Positions 38,582-48,274 of a DNA stretch of 64,000 nucleotides are shown in pieces. The DNA is from Pelagibacteraceae bacterium GOM-A1 (GTDB taxonomy: Bacteria > Pseudomonadota > Alphaproteobacteria > Pelagibacterales > Pelagibacteraceae), in assembly GCA_001704065.1 (NCBI GenBank), contig LHBX01000016.1, forward strand, positions 112,025-176,024, given 5' to 3'. Below the pieces are notes generated by a model. That model was given only the letters and a program-made list of their open reading frames with translations, was not told the origin of the DNA and searched no databases. Position 1 is the first letter of the stretch. Every line of letters begins with the position of its first letter. The position numbers and the translations under genes are program-made.

Positions 38582-39355
38582 AAAATACCTAAATTAACAA
38601 TTGAACAATTATTAGAAGCAGGAGTCCATCTTGGACATAAAACATTAAGATGGAATCCTAAGATGAAAAAATATATTTTTGGTAAAAGAGACTCAATTCA
38701 TATAATTGACCTTACACAGACCTTAGAATTGACTAATACAGCTTTAGAAAAAGTACATAAAACAATATCTGAAGGTGGAAAAATATTATTTATATCAACA
38801 AAAAAACAAGCCTCTGAAGCAATCGCACAACTAGCTAAGGATACAGACCAATATTTTGTTAATTATAGATGGTTAGGCGGAATGCTTACCAATTGGGGCA
38901 CAATATCAAATTCAATTAAAAAATTAAATAAAATCAACTCAGACTTATCTTCTGAAAACAGAGGGTTTACAAAAAAAGAATTACTTAAAATGAGCGGTTT
39001 AAGAGATAAATTACAAAGATCGTTAGGTGGAATTATGGATATGAAAAAAATTCCAGACTTAGTATTTATTATAGATACGAATTATGAATCTTTAGCGATT
39101 AAAGAGTCTATAAAATTAGGAATACCAATAATTGCAATTTTAGATACGAATTCTGATCCTGAGGGAATAGATTTTCCTATACCAGGAAATGATGATGCAA
39201 GAAGATCCATAGACCTTTACTGCAATCTTATGAAAGATACTATAAACGATGCAAAAACTTATATACCTCATAATAATTCAGAAATTCAAAATAATGAAAA
39301 AAAGTCTACAAATAAAAATCAGACTGAAAAAAAATCTGACAATAAATTAAATTAA
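38579..39355 (+). CDS. rpsB: 30S ribosomal protein S2
   Basis: Small-subunit protein (258 residues from the ATG at 38579). It has the family start [20 protein letters not shown], then [33 protein letters not shown] and [12 protein letters not shown], with the C-terminal [12 protein letters not shown]. An in-frame TTG at 38552 would add nine residues made from the leader; the ATG with GGGAAAG upstream fits the family N-terminus. A lysine/asparagine-rich tail closes the protein. First gene of the rpsB-lpxB run. Confidence 0.97.
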   Translation: MKIPKLTIEQLLEAGVHLGHKTLRWNPKMKKYIFGKRDSIHIIDLTQTLELTNTALEKVHKTISEGGKILFISTKKQASEAIAQLAKDTDQYFVNYRWLGGMLTNWGTISNSIKKLNKINSDLSSENRGFTKKELLKMSGLRDKLQRSLGGIMDMKKIPDLVFIIDTNYESLAIKESIKLGIPIIAILDTNSDPEGIDFPIPGNDDARRSIDLYCNLMKDTINDAKTYIPHNNSEIQNNEKKSTNKNQTEKKSDNKLN

Positions 39356-39369
39356 ACGCAAGTACATCA

Positions 39370-40221
39370 ATGACAGATATAGATAAAATTAAAAAATTAA
39401 GACAATCAACTGGTGCAGGTTTTAAAGATTGCAATTCAGCTTTAAAAGAGTCAAATGGAGATCTTGATAAAGCATCCGAAATATTAAGAATTAGAGGTGT
39501 TGCTAAAGCATCTAAGAAAATGTCTAGGAATGCAAATGAAGGTGTTATTGTAATAAGTGGAGATACTAATAAAACCTCTTTAATAGAAGTTAATTGTGAG
39601 ACAGACTTTGTTGCAAAAAATGGTGATTTTATAAATTTTGTAAAAGAATTAAGTGAAATAAATAATAATTGTTCCTCAAATTTAGAAGAATTAAATAATT
39701 CAATTATGCAAAATAACAAAACTGTTCAAGATAATATTGTAGATTTAATAGCAAAGATTGGAGAAAAAATTACAATTGGTAATTTAAAAACTATTGAGAA
39801 TGTCAATTCTAAAAATTATGTATACCAACATTCAGTTATAGTTGATAATGTCTCTAAATTAGGCGTAGTAGTTTCTTTAGAAACAAGTGAAAAAAGTGAA
39901 AAATTAAATTCTTTCGGTAAACAATTATCTATGCATATCGCAGCCTCTAACCCCATAGCAGTTAATTCCAATGAAATAAAAGAAGAGATTATCAATAAAG
40001 AACAGGAGCTTATTTCAGAAGAATTAAAAAACTCAGGTAAACCAGATGAAATTGCTAAAAAGATTAGTTTAGGAAAAATAAATAAATTTAAAGAAGAGAA
40101 TGGTTTAATGACTCAGTACTGGGTTATGGAACCAAAAAAGAGGGTGAAAGAAATTATATCAGAAATGAATATTACAGATCTGAAAATCAAAGAGTTTGTA
40201 AGATTAAAAATAGGTGATTAA
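39370..40221 (+). CDS. tsf: Elongation factor Ts
   Basis: Nucleotide exchange factor for EF-Tu (283 residues). The N-terminal UBA-like domain has [20 protein letters not shown]. The EF-Tu contact motif is seen as [11 protein letters not shown] (TDFVARN in E. coli). The dimerisation and core domains follow. The stop overlaps the frr start by one base; the usual pyrH gene between them is absent. Confidence 0.97.
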   Translation: MTDIDKIKKLRQSTGAGFKDCNSALKESNGDLDKASEILRIRGVAKASKKMSRNANEGVIVISGDTNKTSLIEVNCETDFVAKNGDFINFVKELSEINNNCSSNLEELNNSIMQNNKTVQDNIVDLIAKIGEKITIGNLKTIENVNSKNYVYQHSVIVDNVSKLGVVVSLETSEKSEKLNSFGKQLSMHIAASNPIAVNSNEIKEEIINKEQELISEELKNSGKPDEIAKKISLGKINKFKEENGLMTQYWVMEPKKRVKEIISEMNITDLKIKEFVRLKIGD

Positions 40222-40772
40222 TGTTTCAAGATAGTTCTTATAATGATAAAATGGCTAAATCTCTTGATGTTTTTTCAAAAGAATTGGGTTCTTTAAGAAC
40301 TGGCAGGGCAAATGCCAATATGCTTGATCTAGTTAAAGTAGATGTCTATGGACAAAAAATGCCGATCAATCAACTGGGTACAATAACTGCCCCAGAACCG
40401 AGAACAATAAATGTTCAAGTTTGGGATATAAACAATGTAAATCTGATCGACTCTGCTTTAAAAAAATCTGAGCTAGGTCTAAACCCACAAATTGATGGTC
40501 AACTAATTAGACTACCAATTCCAGATTTAAGTGAAGAGCGAAGAAATGAAATTAAAAAAATTGTAAAATCAATGGGTGAGAAATGCAAAGTTTCTATCAG
40601 AAATATTAGACGAGATGCTAATGATGAATTAAAAAAACTTTTAAAAAACAAGGATATTTCTGAAGATGAAGAAAAAAAATTTGAAAAAATTATTCAGGAT
40701 TTTACGGATAAAAATATAAAAATTATTGACGAAAAAGTATTATCCAAAGAAAAAGAAATAATGACCATATGA
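40221..40772 (+). CDS. frr: Ribosome recycling factor
   Basis: Splits post-termination ribosomes together with EF-G (183 residues). The conserved LRTGRANANMLD and GTITAPEPRTINVQVWD segments and RNIRRDANDELKKL in the long three-helix bundle are intact. It directly abuts tsf and overlaps uppS by four bases. Confidence 0.97.
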   Translation: MFQDSSYNDKMAKSLDVFSKELGSLRTGRANANMLDLVKVDVYGQKMPINQLGTITAPEPRTINVQVWDINNVNLIDSALKKSELGLNPQIDGQLIRLPIPDLSEERRNEIKKIVKSMGEKCKVSIRNIRRDANDELKKLLKNKDISEDEEKKFEKIIQDFTDKNIKIIDEKVLSKEKEIMTI

Positions 40773-41461
40773 TCTCACCAAAACACATAGCCATAATAAT
40801 GGATGGCAATGGTAGATGGGGAATTGCAAAAAAAAATTCAAGAAATTATGGTCATAAAAAAGGTTTGGCCACTGTCGAAAAAGTTATAGATGCGGCAATT
40901 GAAAATAAAATAAAATATTTAACTTTATATGTTTTTTCTACTGAAAATTGGAAAAGACCAATAAATGAAATAAATTATTTATTAAAATTATTAAGCTCTT
41001 ATATAAGTAAAGAAATAAATAATCTTTTAAAAAGAGATATTAGGATCAAAGTAATAGGAAATATAAAACAATTTCCTAGAGAACTTAAATTAAAATTAAA
41101 CAAAGTAGAAAAATTAACTAAAAATAATAAGACAATTCAAATTAATATGGCTTTAAATTATGGATCAAGACAAGAATTAGTAGGTTCAATAAAAAAATTA
41201 ATTCAAAAAAAAAAAAATATAAATGAAAAAAATATAGAAAAATACTTATATACTTATGGTGTCCCTGATCCAGATATTTTAATAAGAACAGGTAATACAA
41301 ATAGAATAAGTAATTTCTTGATATGGCAATTAATTTACACAGAAATTTTTTTCATAAAAAAAATGTGGCCGGATTTTACAAAAAAAGATTTCAAACAAAT
41401 AATTAATAAATTTAAAAAAATTAATAGAAATTTTGGCGGATTAAATGTTAGAATTAACTAA
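40769..41461 (+). CDS. uppS: Undecaprenyl diphosphate synthase (cis-prenyltransferase)
   Basis: Makes the C55 lipid carrier for peptidoglycan and LPS from FPP and IPP (230 residues). Motifs: HIAIIMDGNGRWG with the catalytic Asp, GHKKGLATVEKV, LYVFSTENWKRP and the late DILIRTGNTNRISNFLIWQL. The coding sequence holds a run of 13 A (41205-41217, codons 146-150) that could slip in transcription. It overlaps cdsA by 17 bases. Confidence 0.95.
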   Translation: MISPKHIAIIMDGNGRWGIAKKNSRNYGHKKGLATVEKVIDAAIENKIKYLTLYVFSTENWKRPINEINYLLKLLSSYISKEINNLLKRDIRIKVIGNIKQFPRELKLKLNKVEKLTKNNKTIQINMALNYGSRQELVGSIKKLIQKKKNINEKNIEKYLYTYGVPDPDILIRTGNTNRISNFLIWQLIYTEIFFIKKMWPDFTKKDFKQIINKFKKINRNFGGLNVRIN

Positions 41462-42092
41462 AAGATTAGTTACATCAATAATTCTGATTTCATTGCTTTT
41501 GATATCAATAAACAATTCCTTTATACTTTGCATTGCATTAATTATTTGTTTTTACCTAATAATTGATGAATTTTATTCTTTATTAAGAAAAAATTTAAAA
41601 AAAGACGCAAAATCCAAATTATATTTATTAATCTTACTATTAATCATATATATAGCATATTTTAATATTAAAATTTTCGTTACAATTTTAAACAATAATA
41701 CTTCAGAATTATTTTTATTATACTTTATAATAGTAACTTGTATATCTACAGATATTGGTGGATATATTTTTGGTAAAATTTTCAGAGGAAAAAAACTAAC
41801 AAAAATTAGTCCAAATAAAACTTATTCTGGATTGCTCGGTTCATTTATTCTATCAATAATTGTCACAATTATTTTATTTAAAGAATATGCTGACCTTGAA
41901 AGAATTATTTTATTATCGTTTATTATTTCGATCATATCTCAAATAGGAGATCTTTATATTTCTTTTTTAAAAAGAAAAGCTAAGGTTAAGGATACAGGTA
42001 AAATTTTACCAGGCCATGGAGGTATTCTTGATAGACTAGATGGTGTAATATTTGCTTTGCCTTTGGGTTTTTTTATATTTAAGGTTTTATGA
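41445..42092 (+). CDS. cdsA: Phosphatidate cytidylyltransferase
   Basis: Membrane enzyme (215 residues) making CDP-diacylglycerol for phospholipid synthesis. The C-terminal signature is clear: KAKVKDTGKILPGHGGILDRLDG. An earlier DIGGYIFGKIFRGKKLTKISPNKT loop is also typical. About six membrane helices. It is shorter than the E. coli enzyme (about 285), lacking N-terminal helices, as in related alphaproteobacteria. Confidence 0.93.
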   Translation: MLELTKRLVTSIILISLLLISINNSFILCIALIICFYLIIDEFYSLLRKNLKKDAKSKLYLLILLLIIYIAYFNIKIFVTILNNNTSELFLLYFIIVTCISTDIGGYIFGKIFRGKKLTKISPNKTYSGLLGSFILSIIVTIILFKEYADLERIILLSFIISIISQIGDLYISFLKRKAKVKDTGKILPGHGGILDRLDGVIFALPLGFFIFKVL

Positions 42093-43258
42093 TTAAAGAT
42101 ATAATCATTTTAGGTTCAACAGGATCTATAGGCACTACAACCTTATCAGTAATTAAGAAAAGTAATTTTAAAATACGTTTGTTGTCATCACGCAAAAATG
42201 CAAAAAAATTATTAAATCAAGCAATTCTATTTAAAGTAAGAAATGTTATAATTGAAGATGAAACCCAATATAGAAGATATAAAGATTTATTCAATAAAAA
42301 TAAAATTAAAATCTATTTAGGTTTAGTCAATTTAAAAAAAATTTTAAAAAAAAAAATTGATTACTGCGTAAACTCAATAACCGGTATCGATGGCTTAAAA
42401 CCTACTTTAGATGTCGTACCTTTTTCAAAAAACATTTTAATTGCAAATAAAGAGTCAATTATTTGTGGATGGCATTTAATAAAAAAAAAACTTATTGAAT
42501 ATAAAACTAATTTTATACCTATAGATTCTGAACATTTCTCAATTTGGAAATTAATTAAAAATGATAATTATTCGGATATAAATAAAATTATATTAACAGC
42601 ATCAGGTGGTCCATTTCTAAATAAATCTAGTAAAAAAATAAAAAATATAAAACCTAAATTAGCCCTAAGACATCCAAATTGGAGAATGGGAAAAAAAATA
42701 TCAATTGATTCTTCTACTATGATGAATAAGGTTTTTGAATTTATTGAAGCTATTAAAATTTTTAATTTGAGTAAAAAAAATTTAGAGATTTTAATTCAAC
42801 CATCATCGTATGTTCATGCAATAGTTTTATATCAAGGAAATTTAATAAAATTTCTTGCACATGAACCCAAAATGTCAATTCCTATTGCAAATGCTTTAGG
42901 TCTTAAAAATAGAAAAATTGAATCTTTAAATCAAAGAAAGCTATTATATTTAAATAAATTGTCATTTGAAATGCCTGACTTGAAAAAGTTCCCAGTTCTA
43001 TCAATTATTGACTTAATACCTAAGCATGCCTCTTATTTTGAAACAATATTAATAACAATAAATGATACTTTAGTTAACAAATATTTAAAAAATCAAATTA
43101 ATTATATTTCAATACAAAAAAATCTCATTAATATAATCAAAAAGCCCTATTTTAAGAAATATTATAAATTAAAACCTAAAAATATTTATGATATAAAAAA
43201 AATGATTATTCTTACTAAGAATTATCTGAATAAAAATATTATATATTATGATAAATAA
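42089..43258 (+). CDS. dxr: 1-deoxy-D-xylulose 5-phosphate reductoisomerase
   Basis: Second step of the MEP isoprenoid pathway (389 residues). The NADPH motif LGSTGSIGTTTL is at the start. The substrate and metal site appears as NKESIICGWHL, PIDSEHFSIWK and TASGGPFLNKS. HPNWRMGKKISIDSSTMMNK is the catalytic loop region. It overlaps cdsA by four bases and bamA by 11. The coding DNA is rich in A homopolymers. Confidence 0.95.
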   Translation: MIKDIIILGSTGSIGTTTLSVIKKSNFKIRLLSSRKNAKKLLNQAILFKVRNVIIEDETQYRRYKDLFNKNKIKIYLGLVNLKKILKKKIDYCVNSITGIDGLKPTLDVVPFSKNILIANKESIICGWHLIKKKLIEYKTNFIPIDSEHFSIWKLIKNDNYSDINKIILTASGGPFLNKSSKKIKNIKPKLALRHPNWRMGKKISIDSSTMMNKVFEFIEAIKIFNLSKKNLEILIQPSSYVHAIVLYQGNLIKFLAHEPKMSIPIANALGLKNRKIESLNQRKLLYLNKLSFEMPDLKKFPVLSIIDLIPKHASYFETILITINDTLVNKYLKNQINYISIQKNLINIIKKPYFKKYYKLKPKNIYDIKKMIILTKNYLNKNIIYYDK

Positions 43259-45497
43259 ATCTTTTTGCTTAAAAAAAATACTTTTCATCTTATTAATAAA
43301 AATCCTATTTTTACAAAACTTATCTGCTGAAATAATTGAAGATTTTAATATTGAAGGGAATGATAGAGTTTCAAATCAAACCATAATTATTTTTTCCAAT
43401 TTAAATGTTGGTGATAAAGCAAATAATGAAATTTTAAATGAGGCTTTAAAAGATCTTTATTATACAGACTATTTCAAAGAAGTTTCAATATCTATTGATA
43501 ATGGCTTATTAAATATAAAAGTCGAAGAAAATCCAATAATTCAATCAGTTATAATAAATGGAGTAAAAAGCGACAGAATTAACGATAAATTGAGAGATGT
43601 TACTTTAAAAATTGAAAAATACCCGTTTGTTGAAAACAAAATTAACGAACAAGTCATACTAATAAAAAATATTTTAAAATCCAATGGTTATTATTTTGTA
43701 GATATTAAAACTTCTATCAAAGAGAATGAAAATAATACTGTAAATTTAACCTACGACGTTGAATTAGGAGAAGTTGCTAAAATAAAAAAAATTCGTTTTA
43801 TTGGTGATAAAAAATTTCGTGATAACACTCTCAGAAACGTAATTATATCTGAGGAAAGCAAATTCTGGAAATTTTTAACTAATAATAAGTTTTTAGACAC
43901 AAACAGAATTTCAGCTGATGTTTCTAGATTGAAAACATTTTATAAGAACAGAGGATATTATAATGCATATGTAAAGTCTACAACAGGAATTATTACTAAT
44001 GAAAATCAGTTTGAATTGACATTTAATATAAATGCAGGTGATAAGTTTTTTTTTAATAATTTTGAATTAGTTAATAATAATAATTATCCAATTGAAAGTA
44101 TTACTAAATTTCAAGAAAAATTCAAAGATCTTAGTGGAAAAAAATATTCAAAAAAAGTAATAAATAATTTGGTTAGCGACTTAAATGAATTTATTTTAAG
44201 AAATGAATTTACATTTGTTAATGCTACTTATAAGGAACAAATTGTTGATAATAATAAAATTGATATTTTAATTAATTTTGACGATCTTGATAAAAAGTTT
44301 GTAGAAAGAATAAATATACTTGGAAATTTTATTACTGAAGAGAAAGTTGTAAGAAATTCTCTTATTATCGATGAAGGTGATGCATATAATGAGGTCTTGT
44401 TTAATAAGTCAATTCAAAAAATTAAAGCTAAAAACATATTTAAATCTGTGAATTATGAAATGCGAAATAATGATAATTTAAATAAAATTATTGATATAAC
44501 CGTTGAGGAAAAAGCTACTGGAGAAATTTTTGCTGGAGCTGGAACTGGTACAACTGGTTCATCTCTATCTGCTGGACTAAAAGAAAATAACTATTTAGGA
44601 CTTGGTATAAGACTTGATACAAATATAGTTTTATCTGACGACTCAATCTTGGGTAAGTTTTCAGTTTTTAATCCAAATTATAACAATTCTGATAAATCAA
44701 TTAGTACATCAATTGAAAGTTCTGTAGACGATTTTATGTCCAGAGCAGGATATAAAACCAGTAGAACTGGATTTTCAATTGGTACAGAATTTGAACAAAT
44801 AGATAGTCTATTTGTAAATCTGGAGCTCTCCAATTTTTATGAAGATTTAGAAACAATAGACACTGCAACAAGTATTGTGAAAAAACAGGAGGGTAATTAT
44901 TTTGAAAATTTATTAAAGTATTCAATTACATTAAATAAATTAAACCAGGACTATCAACCAACAGATGGTTTTATAAATAATTTTTCTCAAACATTACCTT
45001 TATATTCTGACGATTTAGCTATAGAAAATAGCTTTACAAGTTCATTATATCATTCATTTGGTGATAATATTGTGCTATCTGCAAGTTATTTCTTGAAAAC
45101 TATAAATTCGTTGGAAGATAACGTAAGAGTATCAAAAAGAGTTTTTGTACCAAGCAAAAGATTAAGAGGTTTTGAATCGGGTAAAATTGGTCCTAAAGAT
45201 GGGACACAATATATAGGTGGAAATTATGCCAGTTCTTTAAATTTAAGTTCAACATTTCCAAATGTTATTTTTGAAAAAGAAAATATAGATCTTAATTTTT
45301 TTATAGATATGGCAAATGTTTGGGAAGTTGATTATAATAGTAGTCTAGATTCTAGTAAAATTAGATCATCCACAGGTATTGCATTAAATTGGTTTAGTGG
45401 AATAGGACCTCTAAGTTTTTCCTATGCAATACCTTTAAGCGAGGCAGATACAGATATTACAGAAAGTTTCCGATTTCAAATTGGGACTTCTTTTTAA
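43248..45497 (+). CDS. bamA: Outer membrane protein assembly factor BamA
   Basis: Central outer-membrane insertase (749 residues). A signal peptide (ending ...LQNLSAE) is followed by five POTRA repeats to about residue 410 and then a C-terminal beta-barrel. The barrel shows the VSKRVFVPSKRLRGFESGKI region (VRGF-type lid loop with RGF) and a terminal beta-signal ending FQIGTSF. It sits directly after dxr; the site-2 protease gene rseP, common at this place, is absent. Confidence 0.95.
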   Translation: MINKSFCLKKILFILLIKILFLQNLSAEIIEDFNIEGNDRVSNQTIIIFSNLNVGDKANNEILNEALKDLYYTDYFKEVSISIDNGLLNIKVEENPIIQSVIINGVKSDRINDKLRDVTLKIEKYPFVENKINEQVILIKNILKSNGYYFVDIKTSIKENENNTVNLTYDVELGEVAKIKKIRFIGDKKFRDNTLRNVIISEESKFWKFLTNNKFLDTNRISADVSRLKTFYKNRGYYNAYVKSTTGIITNENQFELTFNINAGDKFFFNNFELVNNNNYPIESITKFQEKFKDLSGKKYSKKVINNLVSDLNEFILRNEFTFVNATYKEQIVDNNKIDILINFDDLDKKFVERINILGNFITEEKVVRNSLIIDEGDAYNEVLFNKSIQKIKAKNIFKSVNYEMRNNDNLNKIIDITVEEKATGEIFAGAGTGTTGSSLSAGLKENNYLGLGIRLDTNIVLSDDSILGKFSVFNPNYNNSDKSISTSIESSVDDFMSRAGYKTSRTGFSIGTEFEQIDSLFVNLELSNFYEDLETIDTATSIVKKQEGNYFENLLKYSITLNKLNQDYQPTDGFINNFSQTLPLYSDDLAIENSFTSSLYHSFGDNIVLSASYFLKTINSLEDNVRVSKRVFVPSKRLRGFESGKIGPKDGTQYIGGNYASSLNLSSTFPNVIFEKENIDLNFFIDMANVWEVDYNSSLDSSKIRSSTGIALNWFSGIGPLSFSYAIPLSEADTDITESFRFQIGTSF

Positions 45498-46010
45498 ATG
45501 AAAAAAGTATTAATTTTTCTAACATTAAATTTTTTTTTTTCAAATATAACTTATTCTGATACTAACATAGCATTTTTAGATGTTCAGTATATAATTGACA
45601 GGTCTATTCTAGGTATAAAATATAAAAAACAAATTGATCAAGAAGTAAAAGAAATTCAGTCAAAACTAAAAAAATCTGAAGTTAAAATAAAAGAAAAAGA
45701 AAATGAAATTAGTGATAAAAAAAATATTTTAAAAAAAGATGAAATTTCCATAATGATTAGTGAGTTAAATAATGACCTTAATGAATATCAAGTTCTAAGA
45801 AAAACATTAAATGACAATCTAATAAAACAAAAAAGAGAATACTCAAAGAAAATTTTAAAAATTTTAAATCCCCTACTAACAAATTATGTCGAAACTAACA
45901 ACATTAAATTAGTAATAGAAAAAAAAAATATTTTGGTAGGGATGAAGACTTTAGATATAACTTCGCAAATATTAGAAATTTTTAATGAAGAAACAAAAAA
46001 AACTGATTAA
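45498..46010 (+). CDS. skp: Periplasmic chaperone OmpH/Skp family
   Basis: A 170-residue secreted protein. The signal peptide MKKVLIFLTLNFFFSNITYS contains a run of 11 T in its gene. The mature chain begins NIAFLDVQYIIDRSILG, the OmpH family start. A long coiled coil follows (VKEIQSKLKKSEVKIKEKENE) with tentacle-like charge. It should hold unfolded outer-membrane proteins on the way to BamA, encoded immediately upstream. Confidence 0.88.
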   Translation: MKKVLIFLTLNFFFSNITYSDTNIAFLDVQYIIDRSILGIKYKKQIDQEVKEIQSKLKKSEVKIKEKENEISDKKNILKKDEISIMISELNNDLNEYQVLRKTLNDNLIKQKREYSKKILKILNPLLTNYVETNNIKLVIEKKNILVGMKTLDITSQILEIFNEETKKTD

Positions 46011-46987
46011 TGAAATATAAAAATCCATTCTTTTTAAAAGAAAAAAATATATATTTATCTGATATATTGAAAATATTAGGAAAAAATAAATCAAAAAAAA
46101 GCATAAAAATCAATGATATATCTGACTTAATTTCAGCCAATGTAAATGATATTTCTTTTATAAATAACTTAAAATACCTAGAGGTTTTAAAAAAATCTAA
46201 GGCAAAGTATATAATTTCGAATAAATTACATTATGACAAAATTAAAAATTTTTGTTATCCAATTCTTGTAAATAATGTGCTTAAGTCAGTTTATGCGGTA
46301 ACTAAACTTTTTTACCCCAATTCACTTAATGATGCTGTAGATTATAATGTTTCACATGTGAATAAAAAAAAATTCAAAAAGGTGAAATTTGGCCAAAATG
46401 TTCTTGTTGGAAAAAATGTAAAAATTGGCAATAATTCACTTATAGGTCATAATTCTATCATAGAATCTAACGTAAAAATTGGATCAAAATGTATAATTGG
46501 TAATAATGTAATAATAAAAAATTCTATCATAGGTAACAATGTCAGAGTTTTAGATGGAGCAATAATAGGAAAAAAAGGATTTGGTTTTTTTCCTGAAAAA
46601 ACTAAGAATACTAGATATCCACATATTGGTATGGTTATTATTGCTGATAATGTTGAAATTGGTTGCAATAACACTATTGATAGAGGTTCATTATCAAACA
46701 CCATAATTGGAAAAAACACATTTATAGATAATCAGGTACATATTGCTCATAATGTAAATATTGGCAGTAATTGTGTTATCACAGGGCAGGTAGGTTTTGC
46801 TGGAAGCTCTACAATTGGAAATAGAGTTTCAATTGGAGGTCAGGCAGGTATCTCGGGACATTTAAAAATTGGAAATAATGTTCAAATAGGTGGAGGAAGC
46901 GGAGTTGTAAAAAATATACCAGACAATTCTAAAGTCATGGGATATCCTGCAAAGGATATAAGAAAATTTTTAAAAGAAAATAGATGA
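46010..46987 (+). CDS. lpxD: UDP-3-O-acylglucosamine N-acyltransferase
   Basis: Third step of lipid A synthesis (325 residues). An N-terminal uridine-binding domain is followed by a left-handed beta helix of hexapeptide repeats (VLVGKNVKIGNNSLIGHNSI and on). The catalytic histidine lies in FIDNQVHIAHNVNIGSN and the GQVGFAGSSTIG turn is present. It overlaps skp and fabZ. Confidence 0.95.
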   Translation: MKYKNPFFLKEKNIYLSDILKILGKNKSKKSIKINDISDLISANVNDISFINNLKYLEVLKKSKAKYIISNKLHYDKIKNFCYPILVNNVLKSVYAVTKLFYPNSLNDAVDYNVSHVNKKKFKKVKFGQNVLVGKNVKIGNNSLIGHNSIIESNVKIGSKCIIGNNVIIKNSIIGNNVRVLDGAIIGKKGFGFFPEKTKNTRYPHIGMVIIADNVEIGCNNTIDRGSLSNTIIGKNTFIDNQVHIAHNVNIGSNCVITGQVGFAGSSTIGNRVSIGGQAGISGHLKIGNNVQIGGGSGVVKNIPDNSKVMGYPAKDIRKFLKENR

Positions 46988-47436
46988 CAGATCATTTGAA
47001 TAAAAATCAGATTAAGAATCTACTTCCACATAGAGAGCCTATGTTGCTCATAGATGAATTAATCAATATAAAAAAACTTAAATCAGCTACTGCAATAGTA
47101 AATGTTAAAAAAGATAGTTTTTTTGTACAAGGTCATTTTCCAGGCGAACCTGTTATGCCAGGTGTGTTAATTGTAGAAGCATTTGGACAAGCTGCTGCGG
47201 CTCTAACTGCGGCAGGAATTGATAAAAAAACTTACGAAAATAAATTAGTTTTTTTAATGACTGTTGATAAAGCGCGTTTTAGAAATCCAGTTATACCAGA
47301 TTGCAGATTGGAATTAAATATTGAAGCAGTGAGATCTCATGGAAGAGTGTGGAAATATAAAGGCGAAGCGGTTGTTAATGGAAAAAAAATGGCTGACGCT
47401 CAATGGGCAGCAACTATAGTTGACAGAAAGAAATAA
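46984..47436 (+). CDS. fabZ: 3-hydroxyacyl-ACP dehydratase FabZ
   Basis: Hotdog-fold dehydratase of fatty acid elongation (150 residues). The catalytic His is in VQGHFPGEPVMPGVLIVEA with its Glu (MPGVLIVE). LLPHREPMLLIDEL is the usual N-terminal motif. It sits between lpxD and lpxA, the standard arrangement, since both pathways draw on hydroxyacyl-ACP. Confidence 0.97.
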   Translation: MTDHLNKNQIKNLLPHREPMLLIDELINIKKLKSATAIVNVKKDSFFVQGHFPGEPVMPGVLIVEAFGQAAAALTAAGIDKKTYENKLVFLMTVDKARFRNPVIPDCRLELNIEAVRSHGRVWKYKGEAVVNGKKMADAQWAATIVDRKK

Positions 47437-47488
47437 TTAGTAGCAATTCTTGATAAGCATTTAGATAATAATTTGTTATCTATTAAGT

Positions 47489-48274
47489 GTGATACATCAT
47501 ACATCAATTATAGATCCAAATGCAAAAATTTCTAATGATGTAGAAATTGGTCCTTACTGCGTTATTGGTCCAAGTGTAAAAATTGGTTCAAATACAAAAT
47601 TACATTCCCATATAAATATTACTGGTAATACAAAAATTGGTAAAAATAATGAAATATTCCCTTTTGTATCAATTGGAACGAATCCACAAGATTTAAAATA
47701 TAATGGTGAAAAGAATTCAATAATTATTGGTGATAATAATAAACTTAGAGAATATGTGAATATAAATCCAGGCACATCTCTGGGAGGTACAATTACTAAA
47801 ATAGGAAACAATAATTTACTTATGGTTTACTGCCACGTAGCACATGATTGCAATCTTGGAGATGACATTGTTTTGGCGAATAATGTTCAGGTTGGTGGTC
47901 ATGTCACCATTGAAAATAATGCAATAGTAGGAGGCAGTTGTGCAATACATCAATTTTCAAGAATTGGAAAACTGGCAATGGTAGGTGGTATGACTGGGGT
48001 TCTAAGTGATGTAATTCCATTTGGTCTTTCATTGGGAAATAGAAACAATTTAGTTGGTTTAAATCTCATTGGTCTTAGAAGAGCAAAAATTTCTAATGAT
48101 GATATTAAAATATTACAAAAATTTTACGATGAAATTTTTACTAATCAGAATTTTAGATCAAATATTGATAATTTAAATCCAGACTTGAAGGTAAACAAAT
48201 ATGTTAAAATTATAATTGATTTTATAAATTCTGATAAAAAGCGACCAATTTCTCTTCCACAAAATATTAAATGA
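47489..48274 (+). CDS. lpxA: UDP-N-acetylglucosamine acyltransferase
   Basis: First step of lipid A synthesis (261 residues): transfers 3-hydroxyacyl from ACP. Hexapeptide repeats (VEIGPYCVIGPSVKIGSNT) form the beta helix. The catalytic histidine is in NLLMVYCHVAHDCNLG. A C-terminal helical domain follows. The start is GTG (MIHHTSIIDPNAKI) and lies 52 bases after fabZ, the largest gap in this run. Confidence 0.95.
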   Translation: MIHHTSIIDPNAKISNDVEIGPYCVIGPSVKIGSNTKLHSHINITGNTKIGKNNEIFPFVSIGTNPQDLKYNGEKNSIIIGDNNKLREYVNINPGTSLGGTITKIGNNNLLMVYCHVAHDCNLGDDIVLANNVQVGGHVTIENNAIVGGSCAIHQFSRIGKLAMVGGMTGVLSDVIPFGLSLGNRNNLVGLNLIGLRRAKISNDDIKILQKFYDEIFTNQNFRSNIDNLNPDLKVNKYVKIIIDFINSDKKRPISLPQNIK

